The notes under the pieces were generated by a model. That model was not told the DNA's origin, did no database searches, and saw only the letters and a list, made by a program, of their open reading frames with translations. From G963665545 sp963665545 (GTDB lineage Bacteria; Pseudomonadota; Gammaproteobacteria; Xanthomonadales; SZUA-36), in the NCBI GenBank assembly GCA_963665545.2, contig CAXXKZ010000011.1:868001-932000 (forward strand): a stretch of DNA of 64,000 nt, written 5' to 3'. Below, piece by piece: positions 35,906 through 43,849 of the stretch. Both the position numbers and the translations under genes were made by a program. Positions within the stretch are counted from its first letter, which is position 1; each line of letters opens with the position of its first letter.

Positions 35906-37911
35906 GGCTCGCTCTCCTGAAGCAACCAGGCATCAATCATGGCTCTGGCGACCGGGGCCGCCTCGCGTGAACCGCCACCCCCGTGTTCCACGACCACAGC
36001 GACGGCGATTTTGGGATTGATCACCGGCGCGTAGGCAATGAATAGCGCGTGATTACGCAAGTGCTCGGCGACCTCGACGTCACGCTCATCCTCACTCACG
36101 TCCTGGGCAAATACCTGGGCTGTGCCGCTCTTGCCAGCAATCTGGTAACCACTTTCCGGCCTGATGCCGCGCGCGGTACCCTGCACGCCGTGAACCACGC
36201 GGCGCATGCCTTCGGTGATTGCCGCCCAGTTGTCAGCGTCGTTCACCGGCACCTGGGACAAGACCGGCGCGCGGACCAACACCGCCCGTTGATCTCCAGC
36301 GCGCTTGTTGGCGTACAGCACCCGGGGCGCGAAACGCACTCCGCCATTGGCAAAAGTGGCCAGAGCGGCGGCCAGTTGGATGGGGGTGGTGACATTGAAA
36401 CCCTGGCCGATGCCGGCGATTACGGTTTCACCGGGGTACCAGGGCTCGCCGTAGCGACCGCGCTTCCAATCGCGTGAAGGCAGCAGACCGCTGATTTCGT
36501 TGGGTATGTCGACACCGGTGGCCTGGCCAAAGCCAAAATGCGCTAGGAAATCGTGCAAGCGATCGATGCCCATGTTGTAGGCCAGTTCATAGAAGTAGGT
36601 ATTGACCGAATGTTCCAGCGCCTCCTGAATGTTGACCCAGCCGTGTCCATCTTCTTTCCAGTCACGGTATGGCCGTTCCGCCCCGGAGAGATAGAAATTA
36701 CCGCTGGAAAGGACCTCTGACTGGCGATCAATCACGCCCAACTCCAGGCCGCCCAGACCCACAAAGGGCTTGAGCGTTGAACCCGGCTCATATCCACCTT
36801 GGATGGCCCGATTGATCAGCGGTTTGCCAGGGGAATCGAGGATGGCCCGGTAGTCCGCACTGCTGATGCCGTGAACAAAGTCGTTGGGATCGTATGACGG
36901 CTTGCTGACCATGGCGAGCACGGCACCGGTGGAAGGATCAATGGCGACGGCGGCACCGGGACGATCTCCCAGCGCATCCCAGACCGCACGCTGTACCTGT
37001 ACGTCTATGGACAGCACCAGGTCGTCGCCGTGGCGCGGCTCCTTGCGCTCCAGCACACGTAACACCCGCCCCTGGGCGTTGGTTTCGACCCTTTCCCTGC
37101 CGCTGGCACCGTGCAGGCGGTTTTCATAATGCTTTTCGATACCGCTCTTGCCGATGTGCGAGGTGCCGCGATAGTTGCCTTCATCAACGGCGGCCAGGTC
37201 ATCGGCATCCAGCCGGCCAACATATCCCAACACGTGGGTCAGCAACTCACCGTGGAGGTACCGCCGGACCAGGTACGGCACTACATCCACGCCCTCGAAA
37301 TGGTGCCGGTCCACAGCGAAACGCGCGACCTCCACCTCGCTCAGATTGAATTTAAGCGGCACGCTGTCGAATTCACGATAGCGGCGTCGAGCAGTAGCGA
37401 AGCGTTCGAGTGGGTCGGGCCCCAAATCGATCAACGCGCCCAGGGCGCGGACCGTCGATTCCAGATCGTCTACATCCTCCGGTATCAATTCCAGCCGGTA
37501 AGCAGGTACATTGTCTGCGATTGGCCGGCCCCGCCTGTCATAAATCAAGCCCCGGTTCGGGGTGACCGGCAAAAATCGCACACGGTTGTTGACCGACTGC
37601 GTGGCGTATTCGCCATAGTTGATGATTTGCAGATAGCTAAATCGGCTCAAGAGGAGAAGTACGGCGAGGACGATCAGACTGAATGCGATGGCCGAACGTT
37701 GGTCGAAAATCTCCTGTTCTACAATCTGATCTTTGATCGCCCGTCCGGCCCGTGCACCCCCACCGCTCCAGGGCGACTCGAGCCGAGACCCGGAGTGGGC
37801 GCCCATACTGGCGCCCACTCCGACACCAAGTGCCGCCGCAATTTTCCGGCGCATGCCCGATCCGCCGCCTGATCCGCCGCCTGATCCACCATGTTCGTCC
37901 GGGCCGCTCAT
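35902..37911 (-). CDS. mrdA: Penicillin-binding protein 2, elongation transpeptidase
   Basis: Class B PBP cross-linking peptidoglycan in the elongasome with RodA. It has 669 residues against 633 in E. coli. The transmembrane helix is near residues 90-107. The pedestal segment GLIYDRRGRPIADN follows. Transpeptidase motifs are SxxK in PGSTLKPF near 375, SVN near 430 (ALEHSVNTYFYEL) and KSGTAQ near 590. The ATGA overlap with mreD supports the long start, which adds about 55 cytoplasmic residues including GGSGGGSGGGSG encoded by a repeated 12-bp unit (37859-37890). ATG at residue 20 is an alternative start that would remove the Gly/Ser part. Confidence 0.96.
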   Translation of the reverse strand: MSGPDEHGGSGGGSGGGSGMRRKIAAALGVGVGASMGAHSGSRLESPWSGGGARAGRAIKDQIVEQEIFDQRSAIAFSLIVLAVLLLLSRFSYLQIINYGEYATQSVNNRVRFLPVTPNRGLIYDRRGRPIADNVPAYRLELIPEDVDDLESTVRALGALIDLGPDPLERFATARRRYREFDSVPLKFNLSEVEVARFAVDRHHFEGVDVVPYLVRRYLHGELLTHVLGYVGRLDADDLAAVDEGNYRGTSHIGKSGIEKHYENRLHGASGRERVETNAQGRVLRVLERKEPRHGDDLVLSIDVQVQRAVWDALGDRPGAAVAIDPSTGAVLAMVSKPSYDPNDFVHGISSADYRAILDSPGKPLINRAIQGGYEPGSTLKPFVGLGGLELGVIDRQSEVLSSGNFYLSGAERPYRDWKEDGHGWVNIQEALEHSVNTYFYELAYNMGIDRLHDFLAHFGFGQATGVDIPNEISGLLPSRDWKRGRYGEPWYPGETVIAGIGQGFNVTTPIQLAAALATFANGGVRFAPRVLYANKRAGDQRAVLVRAPVLSQVPVNDADNWAAITEGMRRVVHGVQGTARGIRPESGYQIAGKSGTAQVFAQDVSEDERDVEVAEHLRNHALFIAYAPVINPKIAVAVVVEHGGGGSREAAPVARAMIDAWLLQESEP

Positions 37912-38399
37912 GCCGTTCGGTGACGCATTACACCCCGGAATCGATCAAGCAGCAGGAACAGCCACGGCCAGAACAACATGCCTAGCAATGGTGCCAGCCA
38001 GAATTCAAGGGGCGGCAGCGGTTCTCCTTTGAATATGTTGATCCATAGCAAAATGATACGGTCGTTGAGCAATAAGGCCAATACTGAGAGCGCCTGCTGC
38101 CAGGGCGGAAAAAAGCGAATCCGGGCACGGAAGCGCTTGACCAGGTAAACGATAATGATCAGGCTCAGTGCGTGTTGCCCCAGCAGGCTTACGGTGAGTA
38201 GATCCAGAATCAATCCGGTGACGAATGCACCGCCCAGGCTCACCAGGTCGCGCGTCTCCAAAGCCCAGTAAATGATGACCAGGGCCACCCAGTAGGGCCT
38301 GGCCAGTTCCAGCCACGGAGGCAACGGCATCAAGGTCAGCAAGGCCGCGATGATGACCGAAATGAGCACGGCGCGGAAACTGTCGCGCTGCGTATTCAT
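37908..38399 (-). CDS. mreD: Rod shape-determining protein MreD
   Basis: Inner-membrane component of the MreBCD elongasome. It has 163 residues in about five helices. The segment GLILDLLTVSLLGQHAL matches the family core and FFPPWQQALSVLALLL fits the next helix. It overlaps mreC upstream and mrdA downstream by four bases each, both as ATGA. Confidence 0.95.
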   Translation of the reverse strand: MNTQRDSFRAVLISVIIAALLTLMPLPPWLELARPYWVALVIIYWALETRDLVSLGGAFVTGLILDLLTVSLLGQHALSLIIIVYLVKRFRARIRFFPPWQQALSVLALLLNDRIILLWINIFKGEPLPPLEFWLAPLLGMLFWPWLFLLLDRFRGVMRHRTA

Positions 38400-39262
38400 G
38401 GGTCAGCCTCTGGCAGCACCTCATCGACGGGTTGGATCAACAGTACCTCACGACCCCGATCCAAGGCTGCCAGCGGTTGGGCTTCGACCCGCAAAAATAT
38501 CTCGCCCTCCAACCGCTGAATGAGGGTTATGGTCGCCACCGGATAGCCATTGGGGAAACGATCGCCCAAGCCCGAAGTGACCACCTGGTCGCCGGCGCGT
38601 ATGTCGGCTTGACGCGGCACGTTGGGCAAGCTCAGGCTGCCTGTCTCGCCGGTGCCGTAAGCCACGGTGCGCAGGCCGGTGCGATTGATCTGCACCGGCA
38701 GCGCGTGGCTGGGATCGGAGATCAGACGCACGGTGGAGGAAAAGCGGCGCACATCTTCGACCTGGCCCATCACGCCGGCGCCATCGATGATGACCTGACC
38801 CGGCGTGACGCCGTCACGGAATCCACGATTGATAACGACGCGGTGAATGAAGGGGTCAAGGTCAACACTGAGCAGTTCGGCGAATTGGTATTGAAAAGTC
38901 TGCCCCGCCGCGCCCTCAATCAGCGCCCGCAACCGCCGGTTCTCTCCTGCAAGGGTTTCAAAACGGAGCAGGTCCGCCTGTTGCTGGATCAGCGCCCGCC
39001 TCAGGCTTTCGTTGTCCTCGCGCAGGGATCGATGTGTTTGCAGGCGGCCATAGGCTGATCGCAAGACCCGCACCGGCCAGTCGACCAGCAAGTAGATGGG
39101 CTCGATTACCGCTGCGGCCGCGCTGCGGAATCGCGGCACATAGCGCCCCTGCTGGTCCATGGCCATAAGCACGACGGCCAGCAGGCCATACAACATCAAT
39201 CGGGCAGTTTGAGCCGCAGCGCCAAAAAACTGCTTGCCAACGCCTCTGGGGGTGGGATCCAT
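38396..39262 (-). CDS. mreC: Rod shape-determining protein MreC
   Basis: Bitopic periplasmic scaffold of the elongasome. It has 288 residues: a membrane helix near residues 20-37, a coiled coil (RRALIQQQADLLRFETLAGE region, residues 85-112), then the two-barrel MreC domain with VVINRGFRDGVTPGQVIID, VTSGLGDRFPNGYPV and QPLAALDRGREVLLI. The mreB stop lies 87 bases upstream; mreD overlaps by four. Confidence 0.96.
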   Translation of the reverse strand: MDPTPRGVGKQFFGAAAQTARLMLYGLLAVVLMAMDQQGRYVPRFRSAAAAVIEPIYLLVDWPVRVLRSAYGRLQTHRSLREDNESLRRALIQQQADLLRFETLAGENRRLRALIEGAAGQTFQYQFAELLSVDLDPFIHRVVINRGFRDGVTPGQVIIDGAGVMGQVEDVRRFSSTVRLISDPSHALPVQINRTGLRTVAYGTGETGSLSLPNVPRQADIRAGDQVVTSGLGDRFPNGYPVATITLIQRLEGEIFLRVEAQPLAALDRGREVLLIQPVDEVLPEADP

Positions 39263-39349
39263 TGTGATTTATGCCCGCCGGGTCGGCAGGCCCTGCTTGA
39301 CCCGGTGCAGCGGCGAGAAGCTCATCATCGGTATCAGGGTGGGTTGGCG

Positions 39350-40408
39350 CTAGTTGGCTGCGTTGGCTGCGAAAAAATCACCACCGTTCTGATCCATCAA
39401 TTCCAGGGCTCGCCCGCCCCCTCGCGCCACGCAGGTGAGTGGATCTTCTGCAGCAAACACAGGCAACCCGGTCTCCTCACCGATCAAGCGGTCGATGCCA
39501 CGCAGCAATGCGCCACCACCGGTCATCACGATGCCCGTTTCGGCAACATCGGCGCACAGTTCGGGCGGCGTTTGCTCCAGCACGGTCTTGACCGCGTCCA
39601 GAATACTGGAAAGACTCTCGTTCAGCGCTTCGAGCACTTCGTTACTGCTGATGGTGATATGTCTCGGCACGCCTTCTGCCAGATTACGACCGAAAACCTC
39701 CATGTGCTCAGGGCTCTCATCCGGCCAGGCGCAGCCAATCTGAATCTTGACCCGTTCGGCCGTGGTTTCACCAATCAAGATGCCGTAATTACGACGTATA
39801 TAATTGATGATGGCCTCGTCGAACTGATCGCCGCCAACGCGTACAGCGTTAGAGTAAACCAAGCCGTTGAGCGATATCACCGCGACCTCGGAGGTGCCAC
39901 CGCCGACGTCCAGGACCATTGCGCCGCGGGCTTCGTGAATCGGAATGCCCGCCCCGATTGCAGCCGCAATCGGTTCCTCAACCAGGAATACCTCGCGGGC
40001 GCCGGAGCCTTCGGCCGACTCCTTGATCGCCTTGCGCTCAACTTGCGTGGAGTTGCAAGGGACGCACACCAGAACCCGCGGGCTGGGCCGCAGAAACCTC
40101 GAGGGCTGCACCTTGCGTATGAAATGCTGCAACATCACCTCGGTCATGTTGAAGTCGGCAATCACACCATCCTTCAAGGGCCGGACTGTACGAATATTGC
40201 CCGGTGTGCGTCCCAACATTCGCTTAGCCTCCGTACCCACAGCCGCGATATGCTGCGGGCCACCAGGGCCGCGATCCATGCGCAACGAGACCACGGACGG
40301 CTCGTTCAACACGATACCCTCGCCGCGGACGAATATCAGGGTATTGGCTGTACCCAGATCGATCGATAGGTCATTGGAGAAAAGACCTCGAAGTCTCTTG
40401 AAAACCAT
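39350..40408 (-). CDS. mreB: Rod shape-determining actin homologue MreB
   Basis: Cytoplasmic filament protein organising lateral wall growth. It has 352 residues. The phosphate-1 motif DLGTANTLIFVRGEG is near residue 17; phosphate-2 VLDVGGGTSEVAVISL near 168; GIVMTGGGALLRGIDRLI near 292. The ATG at 40408 has only a weak GGAT ribosome site. It heads the whole mre-to-lip gene train. Confidence 0.98.
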   Translation of the reverse strand: MVFKRLRGLFSNDLSIDLGTANTLIFVRGEGIVLNEPSVVSLRMDRGPGGPQHIAAVGTEAKRMLGRTPGNIRTVRPLKDGVIADFNMTEVMLQHFIRKVQPSRFLRPSPRVLVCVPCNSTQVERKAIKESAEGSGAREVFLVEEPIAAAIGAGIPIHEARGAMVLDVGGGTSEVAVISLNGLVYSNAVRVGGDQFDEAIINYIRRNYGILIGETTAERVKIQIGCAWPDESPEHMEVFGRNLAEGVPRHITISSNEVLEALNESLSSILDAVKTVLEQTPPELCADVAETGIVMTGGGALLRGIDRLIGEETGLPVFAAEDPLTCVARGGGRALELMDQNGGDFFAANAAN

Positions 40409-40459
40409 GATGCGAAATCCATTGGGCCACCCTGCGGTGGACGGTTTATCGGGGTGTGT

Positions 40460-40488
40460 AATGTATCAGTGAAACGACTATCCCGCAA
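40460..40488 (-). promoter_or_regulatory. Probable mreB promoter and leader hairpin
   Basis: On the minus strand TTGCGG (40488-40483), a 17-bp spacer and TACATT (40465-40460). A hairpin CCACC/GGTGG (40427-40440) lies in the leader of about 45 nt. For the divergent kinase gene, TATAGAAT at 40649-40656 is the only -10-like element noticed, with a weak -35 (TTTCGC at 40625). The rest of 40409-40691 shows no other feature. Confidence 0.45.
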
Positions 40489-40691
40489 GGATACGATCGG
40501 TGAAAACCATTGTTTTTATGTGACTTACGGTCTCAAGTTAATGATGATGGGAAGCGTCAAAGCAAAGATATCGGCCTCTTTCACTGAAACTGATATATCA
40601 CAAATCACCTTCTGGTCAGAGCACTTTCGCCCTTCACAACGCAATTCCTATAGAATGCGCGGGTCATGTATATCAGCAACGAGGTTCATTC

Positions 40692-41624
40692 ATGTCCGCT
40701 TTGATCTGCGGCTCCCTAGCCTACGACACCATCATGGTCTTCCCCGAGCGATTCCGGGAACATATTCTGCCCGATAAGGTGCATATGCTGAACGTGTCTT
40801 TCCTGGTGCCCCAGATGCGCCGAGAGTTCGGCGGCGTGGCGGGAAATATATCCTACAACCTCAAACTGCTGGGCGGGGACCCCTACCCGATGGCCACGGT
40901 CGGCGATGATTTTGAACCCTACAAAGTGCACCTGGACAAACTGGGAATTTCGCGCCGATACGTACGCCACATGGAAGGCGAGTTCACCCCCCAGGCCTTC
41001 ATCACCACCGACATCGATGACAACCAGATTACCGCTTTTCACCCGGGCGCCATGAGTCACAGCCACCTCAACAGGATCGCCGATACCGAAGACATTAGAA
41101 TCGGCATTGTCGCCCCGGACGGCAAAGAGGCGATGATGCAACACAGTGGCGATTTCAAAGCACAGGGCATACCGCACATATTTGACCCCGGCCAGGGCAT
41201 GATCCTGTTTAACGGTGAGCAGCTCTCGCAATTCATCGCCGAAGCCACCTGGGTGGTCATGAACGATTATGAATGTGAAGTCTTGCAAGACCGCACCGGC
41301 CTGAGCAAGGAACAGATCGCCGAACAGGTCGAAGCGCTTATTGTCACAAAGGGCGCGGAAGGCTCCACCCTATACACCCGCGAAGAGGCGCAGCAGGTTG
41401 CTGCCGCCAAGGCAGACGCCATCAAGGACCCGACCGGCTGCGGAGACGCTTACCGCGCCGGACTGCTGCACGGCCTGCTCAATGATTTCGACCTGGTGAC
41501 CTGCGCGCGCATCGGATCGGTCATGGGCGCAGTGAAGATCGCCTGCCAGGGCCCACAAAACCACCAACCCGACCTGACCGAGATCAATGATCGTTTTTTC
41601 ACCGCCTATGGCTACAGATTCTAA
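40692..41624 (+). CDS. PfkB-family sugar/nucleoside kinase, adenosine-kinase-like
   Basis: Ribokinase-fold kinase of 310 residues. It opens with ALICGSLAYDTIM. The PfkB first signature region is FGGVAGNISYNLKLLGGDP near residue 46, and the second, with the anion hole and catalytic Asp, is DPTGCGDAYRAGLLHG near residue 247. The short lid and GKEAMM segment fit the bacterial adenosine kinase-like group rather than ribokinase or PfkB proper. GAGG lies about nine bases upstream of the ATG. Substrate is inferred, not shown. Confidence 0.88.
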   Translation: MSALICGSLAYDTIMVFPERFREHILPDKVHMLNVSFLVPQMRREFGGVAGNISYNLKLLGGDPYPMATVGDDFEPYKVHLDKLGISRRYVRHMEGEFTPQAFITTDIDDNQITAFHPGAMSHSHLNRIADTEDIRIGIVAPDGKEAMMQHSGDFKAQGIPHIFDPGQGMILFNGEQLSQFIAEATWVVMNDYECEVLQDRTGLSKEQIAEQVEALIVTKGAEGSTLYTREEAQQVAAAKADAIKDPTGCGDAYRAGLLHGLLNDFDLVTCARIGSVMGAVKIACQGPQNHQPDLTEINDRFFTAYGYRF

Positions 41625-41657
41625 GCATCTCAATGCCCGCTGTGGCAGTCTAAAGCC

Positions 41658-41686
41658 TTGACAATGAGGACTCCGGCGTAGAGAAT
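41658..41686 (+). promoter_or_regulatory. Promoter of the tRNA gene
   Basis: TTGACA (41658-41663), 17-bp spacer, GAGAAT (41681-41686), followed by a GC-rich discriminator (GCGCCCC). A perfect 7-bp hairpin CTTCGAA/TTCGAAG (41695-41713) lies in the 5' leader before the tRNA. Confidence 0.6.
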
Positions 41687-41723
41687 TTGCGCCCCTTCGA
41701 AATAGATTCGAAGACCGGTTCAA

Positions 41724-41800
41724 GGTGATGTAGCTCAGCTGGTTAGAGCGCGGCACTCATAATGCTGAGGTCGGTGGTTCAAGTCCACCCATCACCACCA
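41724..41800 (+). tRNA. tRNA with CAT anticodon, probably elongator tRNA-Met
   Basis: A 77-nt cloverleaf. The acceptor stem GGTGATG (41724-41730) pairs with CATCACC (41790-41796), followed by A and encoded CCA. D-arm TAGCTCAGCTGGTTAGAGC, anticodon loop CTCATAA with CAT at 41758-41760, T-arm GGTGG TTCAAGT CCACC. Loop and stem fit elongator Met. tRNA-Ile2 (CAT, modified by TilS) is an alternative, but the acceptor lacks its usual C-rich 5' side. It lacks the CCC/GGG anticodon-stem pairs of initiator tRNA. Confidence 0.93.
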
Positions 41801-41863
41801 TATAAATCGAAGGCTTATGGAGATTCCGAGGCGCTCGTAATTCTTTACAGAAGCTGAAGCTAA

Positions 41864-42034
41864 CTTGCGCAGGCAGGTGCATTTACCAAAAGCCCGTCGG
41901 CAAGTGCAGGTGACACCAAGGGGATCGCGTCCTGGAAGCGGGGCATGGCAGTTTACACCCTGGCCAAGGGGGGCCTTATGTATGAGGCTTCAATCGGTGG
42001 TCAGAAATTCAAATATACCCCACTGCGTGAATAA
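41864..42034 (+). pseudogene. 3' fragment of an unidentified protein gene, just after the tRNA
   Basis: After a TAA at 41861 the frame reads 56 codons without a start: LAQAGAFTKSPSAS, then SWKRGMAVYTLAKGGLMYEA and SIGGQKFKYTPLRE followed by TAA. The protein-like composition suggests the tail of a real gene; the ending reminds me of SYLF/YSC84-type lipid-binding proteins, but I am unsure. The N-terminal part is missing on the 5' side, where the tRNA lies, as if cut by integration. Confidence 0.4.
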
Positions 42035-42168
42035 TCCCGGGTAATAAAAAGTTCTTTAACCCCATTTTCGCTTTTGAAGCGTTTAAGTATGTAGACAAAA
42101 GTGTCCACGAAAAAACAAAACATGATTACTGCGATACCTTGTTCCTGCCTTGCGTGAGTTTTCAATAG

Positions 42169-42885
42169 GTGTTAAATAAATTGCTTGCCGATATTGACAG
42201 CAGGCCTCTGCTCCCTTTGCTCCTGTTGACGTGCCTGTCAGGCAAAGCCCATGCCCTGAGTTGTGCACAGCCAAAGTTGGATGAAGCCATTATCACAAAT
42301 TCTGTTGCAGTTTTTGAAGGAGTAGCCGGCAACAAGCACGGTTTGACGTGGCGACAGAAGGCAAGTGTAAAAAAAGACAGGCCAACAGGTAGATTCGCCG
42401 GTGTTGAGAATTTGAGTGTTTATGATTTCAGAGTAACAAGAAACTGGAAAGGTGTAACAGCTGGACAGACTGTCAGCATCCTGTTCAACACCACCTGGGG
42501 TGACAACTACGTGCCTGGTAGTAATTTTCTGATTGTCAGCCCCCAGCAAATCAGTGATATGTACTGGACGCCCCTGTGTGGCAATAGCATTGATCTGGAA
42601 TGGGCCCGAAAGAATGGTGACATTGAGTTATTGGAAGAAGTAATTGGCATTGGTCAGCAAATAAAAATTGTGGCAAAAGATCGTGCCTGTGAGAGTGCAC
42701 AAGATTGTACGGCTGTCATGACCCATTGCGGAGGGTGCGATTGCGGTACACCGGTCAATGTTGTGGCCGCCGGGAAATATAAGGAACAACTCCAAACATA
42801 CTGTGCAGTAACCCGCCTGATGGAACATTGTGAGATTGTATGTGAAACCTTCGTTTCCGCATGTGAAGAAGGATTGTGTCGGTGA
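42169..42885 (+). CDS. Exported cysteine-rich protein of unknown function
   Basis: A 238-residue protein from GTG 42169. An N-terminal signal peptide (hydrophobic PLLPLLLLTCL, cleavage near AHA) is followed by a beta-rich region (residues 35-150; SVYDFRVTRNWKGV, TVSILFNTTWGDN) that could be an OB/NTR-like fold. The C-terminal third has at least eight cysteines, in the pattern CESAQDC, CGGCDCG, YC, HCEIVC, CEEGLC. A CxxxxDC/C-CG arrangement is common in small exported bacterial domains of unknown role. Base composition is lower in GC than the core genes. Confidence 0.65.
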   Translation: MLNKLLADIDSRPLLPLLLLTCLSGKAHALSCAQPKLDEAIITNSVAVFEGVAGNKHGLTWRQKASVKKDRPTGRFAGVENLSVYDFRVTRNWKGVTAGQTVSILFNTTWGDNYVPGSNFLIVSPQQISDMYWTPLCGNSIDLEWARKNGDIELLEEVIGIGQQIKIVAKDRACESAQDCTAVMTHCGGCDCGTPVNVVAAGKYKEQLQTYCAVTRLMEHCEIVCETFVSACEEGLCR

Positions 42886-42924
42886 GAATCAGAAGGATAA
42901 GAGCTATGTTGCCTGAAATATACG

Positions 42925-43029
42925 GTTATTGAACACCACCTGCGCGGTAACGCTCGTACCAACCGTAGAAAGTCGATTTGGGAATACCCAGCCAATCAAG
43001 GGTTTGTCGGACTCCGTAAGTCTGTGCCT
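42925..43029 (-). pseudogene. Remnant of an IS3/IS481-type transposase HTH
   Basis: On the minus strand the frame between two stops reads AQTYGVRQTLDWLGIPKSTF followed by YGWYERYRAGGVQ. This resembles the N-terminal helix-turn-helix of IS3-like transposases (pattern LGIPxSTFYxWYxRYxxGG). There is no start, both ends are closed by stop codons, and the catalytic core is absent. It marks a former insertion in the accessory segment. Confidence 0.6.
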
Positions 43030-43075
43030 AGAACTGCCGTACCGGTCCTTCAAATTCCGCTGGCATCAAGACCTA

Positions 43076-43669
43076 TTAGGGAAGAGCCTCGGACCTGGCT
43101 TTGATCCAGAGATTGAGGTACACCACCCAGCCCCAAAAACACGCTAACAGGAGGCGCTGGACGAGGCCCCAATATTGCATCGGCAAGTCCCGCGTAAATG
43201 CCGGCAACAGATTCAATATGATAGCTATTAGAATTGCGAAAAAGAACCAAAGATTAGCCTGCCTGAACCGTTTCGGCGTTGCTTTCCAAACCAGGACGAC
43301 CACCAGAGGCGTCATGTAAGTGATCAAAAACGAAAGGCCAAAGACATTGTGCAAAGGGTCTGGCGCCGGAAATACATTGACAGCAAACTCAGCGATACCA
43401 AAGTAGAGAATCTGGAATCCCGGCACTTTGTTCAGCCCCTCATTTTGGCTGAACTTGATCACTTGATATCCAAATGCCACCATTAATACCGCAGTGCCGT
43501 AACCCAGTAATTTGGCGATACCTGCGACCGGAGATCGGTCCATGGCCAGCTCGCTGACGGTATCGGAAAAATGCGAATAACCGTCCACAAAAAAGGGCAA
43601 TACAACTACCAGAATAGCGAAAAGAATTGTCGCTAGCAGACCGGCGTTTAAAGATATTTTCTTAATCAT
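43076..43669 (-). CDS. DUF998-like membrane protein
   Basis: A 197-residue protein with six predicted helices from ATG 43669, which has GAGGTAG eight bases upstream. The N-terminal helix is followed by the SDTVSELAMDRSPVAGIAKL segment (SE.G/A...SP pattern typical of DUF998), then FGYQVIKF, FAVNVFPAPDPLHNVFGL and four further helices. Function unknown. A 15-bp tandem repeat lies just upstream. Confidence 0.7.
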   Translation of the reverse strand: MIKKISLNAGLLATILFAILVVVLPFFVDGYSHFSDTVSELAMDRSPVAGIAKLLGYGTAVLMVAFGYQVIKFSQNEGLNKVPGFQILYFGIAEFAVNVFPAPDPLHNVFGLSFLITYMTPLVVVLVWKATPKRFRQANLWFFFAILIAIILNLLPAFTRDLPMQYWGLVQRLLLACFWGWVVYLNLWIKARSEALP

Positions 43670-43680
43670 AATACTACCTC

Positions 43681-43715
43681 GTTGGTTGCTACTTGGTTGG
43701 TTGCTACTTCGTTGG
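43681..43715. repeat. Tandem repeat of a 15-bp unit upstream of the DUF998 gene
   Basis: GTTGGTTGCTACTT occurs at 43681-43694 and 43696-43709, with a partial third copy (GTTGG) at 43711-43715. The array abuts the ribosome site of the minus-strand gene starting at 43669, so copy number could alter its leader. Confidence 0.75.
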
Positions 43716-43849
43716 ATCGGATTTGTTGGCAAGAAAAGGCATGAGAGATACAACCGCATCGACGATGGCGCAAAGTACCCGTCCGCGAGTATGCGCCAAT
43801 TCTTCTGTCATTCCTTCCGCTGAGGACATTCTCCATTGCGAAGAAAGCC

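Noticed and set aside
37859..37890. Short tandem repeat as a CRISPR-like array
   Set aside because: It is a 12-bp codon-level Gly/Ser repeat inside mrdA with no spacers.
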